A stretch of DNA of 64,000 bases from Rotaria macrura (taxonomy: Eukaryota > Rotifera > Eurotatoria > Philodinida > Philodinidae). Positions within the stretch are counted from its first letter, which is position 1. Every line of letters begins with the position of its first letter. The stretch is from positions 1-64,000 of the forward strand of contig OENT01000479.1 of NCBI GenBank assembly GCA_900239685.1, read 5' to 3'. Below are positions 27,517-41,099 of the stretch, piece after piece. The notes under the pieces were generated by a model. It saw only the letters and a list, made by a program, of their open reading frames with translations. It ran no database searches and was not told the origin of the DNA. The translations under genes and the position numbers were made by a program.

Positions 27517-30500
27517 ATGATGCAGTTTGATAATTTCTACAAAACTGTAGGAGACTTTGGTCAATATCAGAAAATAAAATATTTCTTAGTCTGTTTGACA
27601 TTTATGCTTCCTCCAATAATGGTTTATTCATGGACATTCGTTGCTGGTATTCCGAATTTTCGTTGTAAAATTTCGTTAGAGAATGTATCTGATAATGAAG
27701 TGTTCGATATTCCTAGTGTGTCTCAATGTCGAGAATATAAAAGCAAATTATCAATTGAAGAATGTCAAAGGTGTTATCAAAGTACAAGTAGAGGTTTTAA
27801 TTCTAATGATAGCAACGGTTCCTTGAAAGCATGTACGAATTTTATATTTAATCGAACATACTATGAATTGACATTGGTTGAAGAAGTTTGTTTTTATGAA
27901 TGAGATTCGAAAAGAAAAGACAAACATTATCATTTATAAATTATTCGTTTTAGTGGTCTATGGTATGTGATGCCGTATCATTGAAAAGTCTTGTTCAAGC
28001 GACATTTTTCTTTGGCTACATGGTTGGTTCAGTGTTATTTGGTATTTTGTCTGACAAGTAAAATTCTTGAAGAGTTTCGATAATGAATATTGATTTGTTT
28101 ATTCTTAGATATGGTCGACGACCCATAATGGGTGTTTCATTTTTCATAATCTTTCTTGGTAGTTCTATTTGTACATTTGGACCACAACAGAAACTTCGCT
28201 TTGAGTTAAGCTATGCACTCTTTTTACTTGGTCGATTTTTAGTTGCTTGTGCAACACGTGGTATCGCTCTTATCGGTTTTGTTACAGGTAGAACTCCAAA
28301 TATAATCGATTCATAAACATACATCTATATTTGTTTTACAGGTGTTGAAATTGGTTAGCTAGTTATCGTTATTAGTCTATGTTTGACATTTCAGTATAAC
28401 TTTCATCATTTTAGTTGGACCACGACAACGTCTATTTACTGGCATTGTAATCCAATACTTCTTTGCGATAGGTCAATTAATTCTTTTAGTATTTGCTTAT
28501 ATTATTCGAACATGGCGTTCATTACATATAGTTCTGACTATTTTATCAATACCATTTCTTTTTTTCTATTTGTAACTTATATGATAGTGACAATATTTAT
28601 CGATTGTATCATACTGTCATTTGTTTAGTGTATTACCAGAAAGTCCACGTTGGCTCATTTCTAAAGGTTATTATGATGAAGCAGAAAAAATTCTCCGTCG
28701 AATAGCAACGACGAATAAGAATAACTTTGATTCAATAGCATATCAACAATTTGTAATTGCAGAAAAGAAAGTAATTCTTCATAATTCAAAGTAAAAAAAT
28801 TAAAATATTATTATACTATCGTTTCCCTATCCGCTTTAGAGAGAAGCTCTCACATCCATCAATAATCATGGATTAAAAAATTTACTTAGATCAAAGGTTA
28901 TCTGTATCATTTCAATAAATATGTCATATCAATGGTAATGTTCTAATGAAGTTCTTCCTGACACATAAAATGACTTATGGAGCACGATAGCATGTATAAG
29001 TGATTCATCGATGTTAGACATTTTCCCCTGACGATAAATACGTAAGCAGAGTGTGAACTTTACTAGGAGTATGCGCATGAAAATGATTTATTTTCATATT
29101 GTTCTCATCCCCATGATTGCACGGCTACAGCGTGATTGCGGACATTTTTTTCCTCCAATTAAGAAAAAATGTCCGCAACGTAAAAACAGGGGGGGGGGGC
29201 TGGTAGAGACAAAAGTAGTCGCAGAATGGAAAATGTCCGCAACGCAGAATCAGAGGAGGGGAGAAGAGAAGAAAGTGTCCGCATTATGGAAACAAGACAA
29301 GATTTATTAGATGAAAAAAATACAGGAAAACCAGTTATGATATATATTTGAACATCTAACTTTTGGTAGGATCATAATCAAGATCATCTTTGTCAGTGGT
29401 ATCGAATAACTTGATGCACCGATAAAAAGTTGGTCACAATCTTTTTTTATAACCACTGAGATCAAAGAAACCATTTAAATATTCTTCCTCGGTTTGAATT
29501 AATATGTTATCATTTCTCACTGACTTTACTCTTCTAGGACGTGTTGTTCGTTGTTGAGAGTCTTCTTGCTTAACTTGAATCATAATAGATTCTTCTGATT
29601 CCTAGACATATCTTATCCAAGCCCACAGATAGAACACATGCTTATAAAATGATCTGGATCATTCATTCTGAATGACATATAGCGAACAATCTTAGAGCAG
29701 TTTGAAGCAACTGATATTGTTTAATAGAGTTATCTTTATGAATCCTGTTTAAATATCAATTTCGTTTGTTTCCATAATGCAGATACTTTCTTCTCTCCTC
29801 TCTCTGATTCTGCTTTGCGGACATTTTTCACTCTGCGACTACTTTTGTCACCACTCACCTGTTTCTTCGTTGCAGACATTTTATTTTCTAATTAAGGAAA
29901 AATGTCAGCAATCAAGAAGATTCGGATTGCACCAGCTAATTGAAGAAGTTTGTCTAAGAAACAGACTTAAATTAGTTGCAATTTTAATATTTCATGATTT
30001 AGTAAAGTTTATCAACTAATTTCGTGAGCTTTAACTTCTAATCAATGATGAGAAATATTCATATACACTGATTTTTCTTGGACGAATCGTCAAAGAAACT
30101 ACGTTGTTGATATAAAAAGTGATTGACCATTTACTAATCAAAATTTTTCATTTAGTTTAATTGATATATGTAATTACGGATGATGAACCGCCCATATTGA
30201 AAATCATTTAAAGTTAAATACTATTCTCTTTCTTACTTTCAACACCATAGGTTTGTACAAAATCTTGTTTTTTATGGTGTTTCGCAAAATACGGGTAAGA
30301 AAAGCGTATCACTTGTTTTAATTTATTGACATAGGAAATAAAAATGACTTTAGGTACTTGGTCAGAAAATCCGTATGTTTCATTTGGAGTCAGTGCTCTT
30401 ATTGAAATTCTTGCCTATTTTGTTGTTCATCGTGTCCTTCATTGTTGGGGTCGAAAACCATCTTACTGTTCATTTGTAACAGGTTTCGCCGTATTTGCAT

Positions 30501-31127
30501 TACTTGTTATACCTATTCAAATGTTGATGATCAAAGACAGTCGTGGTAATGAAAATTTTCGATAATTTTTAAACAATCTATATTATTCTTTGCTCAGGTC
30601 AAAAAGGTCTTATGTTCATCGTACATATCATTCTAAAGTTTTTTGCTTCTGGTTCTTATGCTATCATATATTTCTATGCTAATGAATTATTTCCTACTCA
30701 TTCGAGAAATACAGGCATTGGTATTTGCTCAATGGCTTCTCGCATAGGAGCTATCATGGGAACATTATTAAATGATCTTTTAGTAAATAATATCATTTTC
30801 TTCTAGTGTCTCTTGTTTCTATATAAAATGAATTTACGTAGGCTCGCGTATGGTTACGATTTCCAATTGTTGTCTTTGGTCTAACATCTATCATTTCAAT
30901 TGCATTCATTGCAATCTGTCCAGAAACATTCAATAAACCATTACCACAAACAATCGAAGATGTCGAACTTATGGGTCTCTGGTGGTAAGATTATTATTCT
31001 ACTAAACATCCATTACCTTTTTATTGAATTTAGTCTATGGGGAAAATCGAAACAAGTAGCGCGTATAAAAGTTGATAACAATGAAAGTATATTGTTAAAC
31101 GAACAATCAATACATGACAATGTTTAA
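27517..31127 (+). CDS. SLC22-type organic ion transporter, probably disrupted in the middle
   Basis: Readable exons: 27517-27885, 27954-28057, 28109-28287, 28342-28353, 28415-28571, 28629-28770, 28840-28896, 30251-30294, 30354-30545, 30598-30782, 30842-30984 and 31034-31127. The fold is a 12-helix MFS carrier of the plasma membrane. SLC22 marks are WSMVCDAVSLKSLVQATFF, DKYGRRP, VEIVGPRQRLFTG, LPESPRWLISKG, FYGVSQNTGTW and a final CPETFNKPLPQTIEDVELM. The large first extracellular loop has several cysteines. The fourth exon is only 12 nt. Between 28896 and 30251 the exon for the helix that starts RNRLKLVAI is seen only as a fragment at 29949-29988, with no usable splice sites and a phase clash with the preceding exon. 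A TIR element lies just before it. Skipping the fragment shifts the frame. All other exons are intact, so the damage looks recent; the substrate is unknown. Confidence 0.82.
29123..29924. mobile_element. Non-autonomous TIR transposon in SLC22 intron
   Basis: Inverted arms of about 145 bp lie at 29133-29285 and 29771-29914 and match at most positions, allowing gaps. Each arm holds several copies of a TGTCCGC motif (for example 29170-29176, 29247-29253 and 29276-29282; degenerate copies on the other side). Each arm also has a shared CAAAAGTAGTCGCAGA segment. The left arm has a run of about 11 G at 29190-29200. A direct GATTGCAC at 29115-29122 and 29925-29932 may be an 8-bp target duplication, which would suggest hAT-like behaviour, but the motif also occurs inside the arms. 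The middle, read on the minus strand at about 29600-29370, carries an acidic coding remnant (with ESEESIMIQVKQEDSQQR) broken by a stop. No transposase catalytic motif was seen. Confidence 0.75.
29949..29988 (+). pseudogene. Remnant of missing SLC22 exon
   Basis: The reading VCLRNRLKLVAILM or -I, followed by the next exon's FVQNLVFYG, lines up in length with the SLC22 segment LRKRT...LWF...YYG. It therefore looks like the lost exon. There is no pyrimidine tract before it, because the transposon ends 25 bp upstream. Its expected 3' end at about 29988 is followed by AT instead of GT. Confidence 0.5.
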
Positions 31128-34100
31128 TTTCATTTAATCTGTTTGATTTCACTTTCTTTTAATGCTAATTCTTTAAATGTACGAATACATACGCATGGAA
31201 AAGATCTATGAAAATCATCTGAATTTGTTTTTTTTTTATTACTTCGATGAAGTAGCCAAAGTGAAAAAATGAGAAATTATCAATCATCTAAAAATTTGTT
31301 TTAGTTTTCTAGATACATTTTTCTCGTATTTCTCATAGTTATTTATGTAATATGCTTTGACATGTTATTCAATTACTAACGAATTTTTAATTTCGAAAAA
31401 TCGTAAGTCATTTTAAACTTTGTACATGCATGTCATTCTTATCTTTACAATTGAAATCAAAATACGCATACGCTATGTTTCAGAGAAACAGATGATAAAC
31501 AATGGCAAAAATTTAAACACTAATTTATCCAAGAAATATAATTATTTTGTAAAACGGAAGTTGTGTTGTATGTAATTATTTTATTCTGTGGGATAGAGAT
31601 TACTGAACTTCAAGTGCTATGCTTGTTTTTCTATTTTTACTAGTGTAAATAATTATGCTTCAGTTAAAATAATGTAATTTTGTATGTCAAAACAAAATTT
31701 GCCAATCATCAAAATATTCGATTGATAGTCAATTTTTTCATTTACAAGTTATTGATATTATTAGAACAATGCATTTGTTAGCCATAGATCTATGTATCAC
31801 AACGATTAAATATATGATAGTTGAATTGAAAAATATATGATTGAGTCTTGTTCTCCAAAAAAAAAAGAACGAAAAACAAACACTGATACAGAATATTTTC
31901 TAGTCTGTTTCGTTATGTTCAATTTTTATCTAGTAATCATTTTCGTTTTGTATTATTGTTTACTAACGTAGAGAGATGTTTTCTGCTCGACATGGTATGA
32001 GTATCGGTATTAATGGCCTCGATACATCCAATTCATTACAGTGATTACTAAGATTTATTACATTCATACTTATCGAGACTACTTAACAAATCCATAAGTA
32101 TTCTTTGATAAATCCCATATGAATCTTTTGTGAATACATACAGCAGCTGTGGGTGTGGATCTACTGAAATGTTGCTATTATTATTAAATCCTCAATTGAT
32201 AAGGAAATTCAAGGAAAGAAATAAATTACCAAAAGAACAACATAAATCCCTTTAGTCGACTCTCGTGAATTGCTTGGATCAAAAATATTATCAATCGATA
32301 ATTAGTATGCAGCTTTACCATATGAATTTTCTATTTTTTTACTTTTAAATGATTATGAACATTTTTATAACGTTGCTTGTTCTATACAATATCTTTAGAA
32401 CATCATACAATAGATCGATTTAAAATAGACACACACATCAGAAATGCTAGTATATCAAAAATTGGATGATTTTTATTTACTTTGTTTTTAAAGATCAGTA
32501 TCAGGTTTTTGTTAGAATACGTTTCATAGTTACATAATTTCCCATAAAAATAGTACTGAAACTAGCAAGTGTTGTGACCACTCATCAATATTTATCAGTA
32601 GTATTTACGGTGACATTTGAATATCGAAAATTATTACACGTCGTTTAATAACCAATATGTCTTGATTAATGCTACAAAGCACTCACGATACTTAGGCTTG
32701 CTACTGATAAGTCTTTCAATCAGTTTCGTATTTTATTTTAATACGTATATCTTATTTTTATATGAAGTAGAATAACAAAACACAAGATATAGATGTATGC
32801 AATGAGCTTCATGAAAATAACAGCTATAAGTTCATCTTTAAGATATTTTTACTTGAATATATAATATGATAGAACTAGCTTTTCTTCTTATTCTTCTTCT
32901 TCTGAAAGGACAATGGTACGTTTCGTTATTTGAAAGTTACAGGAAAGATTTAGCAGTTTCATGATGACTAATAATGCTATTCGATCAATGATTATTTGTG
33001 TCTTGTTGTTCAATGTACGTCTATGAATATGTTTTCTAAAAAAGTTCACGTAGAATAAATGAACAAAATCAACCAATGGATACAAATGTTAATTAATATT
33101 TATCTGTATTTGATTTTTAATTTATATAACTACAGTGGATTCGTATCAAGCGGTTTTAATTTGATTTGTTTCTTTATCATTGACGCTTATTGACCTAGTA
33201 TCCCATATTTCTTCAATCGAACATTAGAGTGTATTATTCTATTGTTTTCAATATAGGGAAAAATAAGAAAAACAAAGATGAGCATAAAAATTATTCTACT
33301 AAGCTTGAAATTGCTCAGAGATCAAGTGTGATCTTTATGACATGTAAAGTCATTATTCATCTTCCATTACTATCAAAGTTTTTAAAAAAGTAATCAGCTG
33401 CGTCAATTGATCTGTATGCATCGTCATGACGTAGATCATTGTTTTGCTCTTATGCATTCAAATATATATATATATATATATTTATTTCGTCTAAAAATAG
33501 AGAAATAGATGTATACTTCGCTAGACCATGCTTCCTTGACTAATGTAAGAAACTACTGAAATGAAGCAAAACAGTACGATTAGAAATTGCTTTCAATAAA
33601 CATAATGATAAAGATATTAAAAAGAAATAAATAATAATATGTTAGAGAAAAACATTAAAGAAGTATCGAACATCTTAACCTTTTATAATAGTAAGTTAAC
33701 ACATTCTATTTAATAATCTTGTCCAATTTTCTAGAACATCATTTCGCTCTACGTGCCAAACAGTATCTCAGACAAGATTAAATAGTACTATTCTTGTGCT
33801 ATCTAGGTATCACATAGAATGTGATTCATGTATGACTTTCCAGGCTCTCTCAGAAAGTCAGATAATAGGGGTGACACTTTATATGTACTTTACCGGTACA
33901 TTAAATTTATATGCTTTACTTTACTTTTTAAAAGTAAAATAAAGATAAAACGTGCTATCCCTAGATTCGGATGCCTTGTTTTCTTTTGTTTGCGGTCTTT
34001 CTCATGTCAATCTATAATGAAAAGTCTTTCATCTATACGTGCATGGCTCAAATTTTTCTATAAAAGTTTAATTAAACGAAATGACAAATCAGACAAAGCA

Positions 34101-36435
34101 AAGCATCATTAATGAATTTCACTAATGAAATGATCTTGTCCAAAACGAGATCTACTTTTGTTGAATCTTGGTTTTTAGTTGTTCATTATCATAATAAAGA
34201 AGAGGAATTTTTAATTTTACGAAAATGGAATCACCTCAATGTGGACCAAAATGTGTGCCACTATCGTTAGTAGAGCATCAATGATAGTCTGGTCGTTAAG
34301 CTTTGCGAAAATTTTCTTATGTCAAATATATCACTCTACAGTTTGATGAATATTAAGTGTTTTTGGTTTTAGTAAACTATTTTCACAGCTCCATTAGGTC
34401 ATAGCATATGAATGTTATAAGATTTAATTCTCAGTAAAATCATATACAATCTTCGCAGGATTAGTTTTACTTGTGAACACATACAACATTTATTTCATTT
34501 TTATTAAAGTATAGATGTGATTCAACTTTAATTTGATTGTTCATAAAACAAACTTCTTTGATTTTATTCGTAATAGGAATGAACACGACCGACGATTTAC
34601 ATACGTATTCAGTATTGAAATATCGCAAACAGCTGAAAATATTACGATCACGTAATGCGAATAAAGACATTTAATAATGCATCGTTCAAAAGAAAGTGAT
34701 TAACGTGTCATCATGTTCATATACGAAGTCGCTAAACTTTGACTTCATCCGATGAGGTAGCAACCATCCGAAATGAAATGTTCTTTGTCTTTCAATCATC
34801 ATTCAACAACATCTCATGAGTACAGATTTCAAAGAATTGACTAAGGCGCAAAAATATTTTCTTTGTATTGCCCGTTGTATGATGTTATTTTTGCTTAACT
34901 CAACTTCTATCGTCGAAACAAAAATGTCGAGCGTAAAATGTCGATACTAATAAGGTCAACAGTTAATATGTTAGTATAGTAAAAAGAGAAACTTCACGAA
35001 TACAAAATATTCAGAAAAAACCTTACAAAATTTATGAATCTAATTCTGACAGAAACAGATTCTACTCTTAGATTTTAGAGTCGGCACATCGTTATTTTTA
35101 TTCCAATTTATCAAATAAGTATAGAGATTTTCGGATTTTTATTGATCTCATGCAAATATATGATTGAATTTAGTCGATTTAATAATAGCAGCGAAAAAGT
35201 TTGCTTTGCATATTCTTGTTTCATAATCTTCTGATGTTTCAACGTAGAACAACAAAGAAACAAACAATAGAATCTATGAACTTGAATTAATCGATATGAT
35301 CATTAGGTTCATCAAAGTATTTGATCTTCTCAAAGCTTTGTTTTTTCATGGTAGAAAAAATGCAATTACTCCTTTACAAGAAGAACATTATTTCCATTCA
35401 ATAAACTAATGAGTTCAAGCATGTTTTGTCTATCTTTTATACTTTCTCATTCATAAACAATTGATTCAAATTATCACGCTGAAATCGTTAATTCTTCTAA
35501 AGAAAAAGCGAAGAAGCATGTACGGGTTTCTGGTTTGTTACAGTAAATTATTATTTTCGACCCAACCTAGCCTATGAAATGTTTTTACTTGTGCAAAGAC
35601 TGACATAAAGAGACAATACCTAGCCAAAGATTTTTCGAAACAAACAATAATTGAATATGAATACGATTCTATTACATTGAGTACTTATATTATTGTTTTT
35701 GAATAAGTGTACAAAGAATAGCCAGACAGAATAGCGCACAGCTACTTAGAGTCATAGAAATAAGATTTTTCTAGTACTCACATGAATAATGTGCGTACTC
35801 TTGTTGGCACGTTCTATTCGTTATGATGAATAGGCTCACAAGGGATTCGATTGTATTGTTTAGAAATGCGATGAATACAGCCTCAGAATAATATGCCACT
35901 AATCACGAACGAAACAATATTTAACAAAGTTTGTTATCGATTGATTCTTAAAGAAGAATTTTCTCTTGTTATCTAAATTAATATTGAACGAAGAGATACT
36001 TGTTATAATTCATTCATGATAAATGAATTTTATACAAATGCATTTCTTTTCTACGAATCAATTGTATATGACAGTTGTCAGTTGCCAATTCAGTACGTTG
36101 TATAATGCAAACAATACTCCATTACGTTTCCTCTTGTTTCAAATATATGATATTGTAATGTTAAAGAAAGTTATTTAAAGAGCATACTTTCGTCTATATC
36201 ATGAACATGCATGAGAAGAATACAAAGTTGACGATAAAAAACAAAAGAAAAGATTTCGTATATATTCAAGTAAGTTATTCACTATTGGATTTATTCTTTT
36301 TCTTTTTATTCATACGCATATGCGCACTAGAGGGTATTCTTAAAAATGACCTAATATCTTGAAAGTTAATTTATCGATTACTATGCTATCGATATATGTT
36401 TCACAGTTAATAAAATAATTGTGTTCGTATGTTTC
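31128..36435. other. Long gene-poor stretch
   Basis: 5.3 kb of AT-rich DNA. Only short random-looking frames occur (32888-33085, 33828-34112, 34467-34670). A short (AT)n run lies at about 33464-33480. No conserved domain, tRNA-like fold or repeat array was recognised. Confidence 0.5.
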
Positions 36436-37090
36436 CTAAATTTTGTTTTGTTTTTCGAATAATCTTGAATTATGTGTACTGTGAATCGACGATGATAATA
36501 ACGGTTGTGAATAAGATGATGATCGGCTCGATGAAAATCGTCGACGGCTCCTGGGTGATTGTGAATATTTAATTATTTCTATGGGTAATGATGATAATGC
36601 TATGTTTTGTTCTGTTAGTATATGTGTTTGTTCATTTTCATCCATAGATTTTAATTCAGTAAAATATGTTGTTATTTGTTCTATAATTAACTCAATTTGA
36701 TCATTCAATGAAAGTCGATGTGATGAAGAATTGAAATTTGAGAAAATCTTATCAATTTCATTTTTATATCCAACATTATCGGTTGACCAAATCGATTGAA
36801 ATCGATGTAAACTAACATCATAGATACATTGACATTTTAAATCTATTTGAATATGACGATAATGATAAATACAAGCAAGAACTATATTATGACATGTTCG
36901 TGCTTTTATACTAATTGACATCGTTGGATGACGATAGTGATATTTATCCACTAGATAATGAAGTTCATTATCAGTAATTACTTCTCTTGCTAAATTTGAA
37001 AAATAAATTTTTCTATAATTGACAAAAACACCTTATCTTCTCATGTATACTACCGTGACAAAACTGTTGATGATATTCTAATTGTGACAT
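36436..37090 (-). CDS. Unknown two-exon protein
   Basis: Exons 37090-37054 and 36989-36436 join in phase at a GT-AG intron of 64 bp and give about 197 residues starting MSQLEYHQQFCHA. The centre is rich in His, Tyr and Cys (YHYRHPTMSISIKARTCHNI, then LKCQCIYDVSLHRFQSIW). A helical, acidic stretch with ELIIEQITTYFTELKSMDE follows, and then a Ser/Arg-rich tail near SPRSRRRFSSSRSSS. There is no signal peptide or membrane segment, and the family was not recognised. The Ser/Arg tail could be a phosphorylated or nuclear segment, but that is a guess. It is flanked by large empty spacers. Confidence 0.6.
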
Positions 37091-40000
37091 TTTGTATGAT
37101 TACGTGACAAGAATGTTAAGAGAACAAAATCTGGACTATTGCGAAGTACAACTTCAAATGAAATATGTAGATACAGCGAATTTTCATTTTGTTTAGTCCT
37201 TCGCAACAATAAAAACGCATCATGAATTCTCTTCCCCTCTCTCTTTTTTTCGTATTTTTACAATTCAAGTGGTAGAGACCTTTTTCGTTATGTGAATTTT
37301 ATTTGCTTAACCAAATTGAATGCATCTACTCTAGATGCATCATCAAGAGCAAAGTATTACTACTGAGAAACAATTTATATTTTAATCCATTAAAACCAAT
37401 TGCTACGATAGCCATCGCGTATTAAGTAGTGATCGATACTAGGAAAATAAACATGACAGAAAAAGTCAATATCTGTTTGATGGTCAAAAACAGATGTACT
37501 CTTTAATTATCATATATGTATATGAATGTCAAATATTTGAAGATATTGATCATTCTGTAAATCTCTAGGCTTAAAAATATGTCTCTGACATCAGAGATAA
37601 AATCTACAAACTTTAAATGTAAATATTCAACATTTATTCTTGTGATATCACATCGATCAAGATATCGAATTTTCCATGTGACAGTTGTCTAGAAAGTATG
37701 GAAATTTTCTATACATCTAGAAATCAAGAGAATTGTTTAGAAAAGAAAAGAATTCGTCTAGGATTGAAAGATGTCTGCTTAAATGATAAGAGTTTGTTGA
37801 TAAGCAAATAGTTTTACCATTGCAATCTTAAATTTTCTCATAATTAGATTTCTTGAAGATACTTTGTTGTAAACTACTGAGTATTTGTTTTTCAAACTTA
37901 ATTTAGTTTTCTTGATTCTTAATATGCAAAAAGCTTTAGATCACAACTTATAAACGCAAAGTTCTCCTACGCGCATAGGTTTATTTTCTTAGAGTATAGA
38001 CATGAAAGCAACGTCATAGATTAATCAAAATCTTAAATCCGATAAGGATTTGTATTAAAACACGATACAATACGTATGTGCAAAAAAAAATCGTTGATAT
38101 TCAACAATGGCATACTAGAATATTATTTGATTATTAAAATAATTTTTTTACTTTTATTGATCTTATATTTTATTCTATTTATACATGTATAGATGAATAA
38201 CTGGCTGCGATGGAATTTTTTCCATCAATCAAAAACTCTAGCAATTATTGTTCCTATGAACAGAAATTTTCTTTTTTCTTTTCTCTTACTCAAAATAATT
38301 TCTCATCGTTCAATGATTTCCAATGCTTTTCGAAATACTTGTATGACAATGAGAAAGTCATTAAGAAATAAGCCCTCCTTTTCCTTCCTGGCTTCTCGTA
38401 TGATTAACTTCAATACTATGACTGATCTAGTATTGAGTTACTTCAATCTGGCATTTTTCTTGTTTTTGAATGGTTTTCCGCAATAGATATGAAAACATTT
38501 TTTCAACTCTCGGATTATTAGTTAAATATAGATATGAAAATAATGAATAATTACTTTGATTTCATCAAAGAATCGTGCTCGTTATGATTTTGTTTTCTTT
38601 TTTTCTAGAGAAAAAACAAAACAAATAATAAATTGACTAACACACAAGATTATATATGTTCAATAGAATCTTTCTAACTATGTGCATTATTTTATCAAGT
38701 CTTTTCGTGTAAAAGTAAGTTTAAAAATATTCTATTCAACTAAGTTCAATTCACTTTCTACAGTTCATTAAATTTGTTACGCACAAAGTATTTCGAAAGT
38801 ATGAACAAGATCTAATTAGGTAATGATATTCTAATTATATCTTTAATTAATTGAAGCCTTGCTCTGTTAGAACTATGGTTGATTAAATGTAATTTATATT
38901 ATTAAGCAATGTTAACTCTCTAAATATTATTCGACAAGTTCGTAGGTAAAATTTTACAATACTTTTTTTTCCTAATGTGACGTCCATATTTATCTGAAAA
39001 TATTCAAAAATGTACCAAGTACAGGTATTGATGTTCATATAACGAGTTCTTCGAATACTCCCATTTTTTTTTCTTACAAGAAAAAATGTCATGATGTTGC
39101 TCCAATATTCCCTCGTAAACTCATATAGATATAGAGACATGTGTGCAACCAGGGAAATAATTTTGATGAGTGCATAAGACTCTCATTCTCACCCCCACCC
39201 ATGTATATATATATTGAAATAAGTCGCTAATGACATATAACCAATAAAAGCAATTACGGAAATGTGAGTATGAATAAAACGTTTTCCGAAAAGAAAGGAA
39301 TGAGAACAAAAAGAGTAAAAACAAAAATCTACTAAACATTAGTAAACAATACAAAGAAGAAAATAAATATAAGTTTTTTCCTTTTCAAATCTTTGTCAAA
39401 TTGATTAGTAGTCTGTTTTCTGAAGAGATTTTTATTTCACATGTTTTCTTTTAAAATACATATTATTTTTTTTTTCTCTTTCAGCAAATGTCTATTGAGA
39501 AAAAAACTTAGATATTCATATAAGTCCCAAGGTTACTTTGTATCTAAAGGTCAAAACTAGTTGTCAATACGTCTTTCTTGCATCGAAGGCAGTGGTAATC
39601 TATTTCGGTGACTCGAGTAAATAACTGCCTATGGCATTGTTTCACTCACAATATCGGAAGTTTATGTTGTCAAAAAATAAACTTTTCATCACTGTATTCA
39701 TATAGTAGTCTATGCTAGTCGTTTCTGTTACATCAGCCAACTCTTCAGTTGGTTTTATCTTAAGGCGGTGAATGACATTAACAAACACATGTAGACGCAA
39801 ATACTGATTATAATAATTATCATAAATTGTGATAATACAAATTTTAGCTCAAGTACGTGAAAATCCTATGTGAATCGGTTATGGTTGTTTGTATGAGTGA
39901 ATGCTTAATTTGTATATGGAAATTCACCTATACAGACATGAATTAGAGAGAAGTCTAAAATTATGATGAGATTCTTACTAGGGTTTCATTCAGGAGCCGA

Positions 40001-41099
40001 TGAATAAACGACTTCTTAGCAATCTTTTCTTAAAGACCGCTATATGACATAGTTCTCATTGAATATTCCATGAAAAACTAGAAAATAAATGCAAACCGAC
40101 CGAGAACAAATGAATAAATGAACGAGTGAACTACTTAATAATTAAAGTAAGAACTCTAATGTGGCAACTGAACATCAAAAGAAAAGAGGAAATAACGAGA
40201 AAGTAAGAATCGATGCCGTGCCTATTATTTGATTAAGATGCTGTCTATTCGCCGATCCTAATTTAATTGGCGTAAGAATGAAAAAAAAATTATTATGCAT
40301 ACTAATTTATAATACGTAGATATTTCGTTCCAATCTCAAATGTTTCATGCATAATTCATTTAGAATAAATCAGTATTATAAAGGCCGGAAGCTTAGAATA
40401 AAACAATCAAGCGTTATTGATGATTAGCATCGTTGGCACTATTAAAATAGATTTACAATGCTGGTCTTAAGTGATCACATCTACTTAATAGAATCATCGT
40501 AGATAAATATCGGGACACCTTTTCTCAACGCCTCGTATCTCTTTTAATTTTGTGTTTCTTACTGCACTTATTAGCATGCGAGTTGCGTGTTGACTTGCAT
40601 TATTTTTATTCTCCCCTCGGAATTCACAGAAGAAGAAGAATCTTCAAATAAACCAATATGACACATTCATCTCGCATACGTATGTATCACATTCTATTCA
40701 CGAATTCGTAATGAATCGATCATGCGTTGATCCACATAGCATGTTGCAATCTAATTTTGACATTTTCTTTCATGTTACATTAGTTCTTCACATTCAAGAG
40801 CACGGAAAACAGAAATCTTCAAAAAGTTCAACACTGAAGAAAAAAAAATTGATGAACTATCTCTCTTAACTCTCGTCTACACCTATCCAAGAAGATAATT
40901 GATGCAGAAGAAAGAGGATGAATATCTGTCGATTCTTTCTCTTTCATAACGCTTCCGTTTCTTTTTTTTTCTTCCTCTTTTTTCTCTTTCTGTTTATCTC
41001 ACTTCGCTTTCATATTTTTCTCCATACTTCTTCTTTCAAATGAAGTAGACAACAACAACAAAAAAAATTGTATTTCTGCATTTCTATTGTGAGTAGACA
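37091..41099. other. Gene-poor spacer upstream of GPCR
   Basis: 4 kb without a supported gene. The largest frame, 38193-38486 (+), is Phe/Met/Asn-rich and lacks any motif. From 40915 to 41040 the sequence is pyrimidine-rich (TTCTTCTCTTTCT-like). The GPCR start codon at 41100 is preceded by a possible acceptor, GTGAGTAG, ending at about 41096. Confidence 0.45.

Noticed and set aside
38193..38486. 97-codon plus-strand frame
   Set aside because: Phe/Met/Asn-rich, no motif, looks like random AT-rich DNA.
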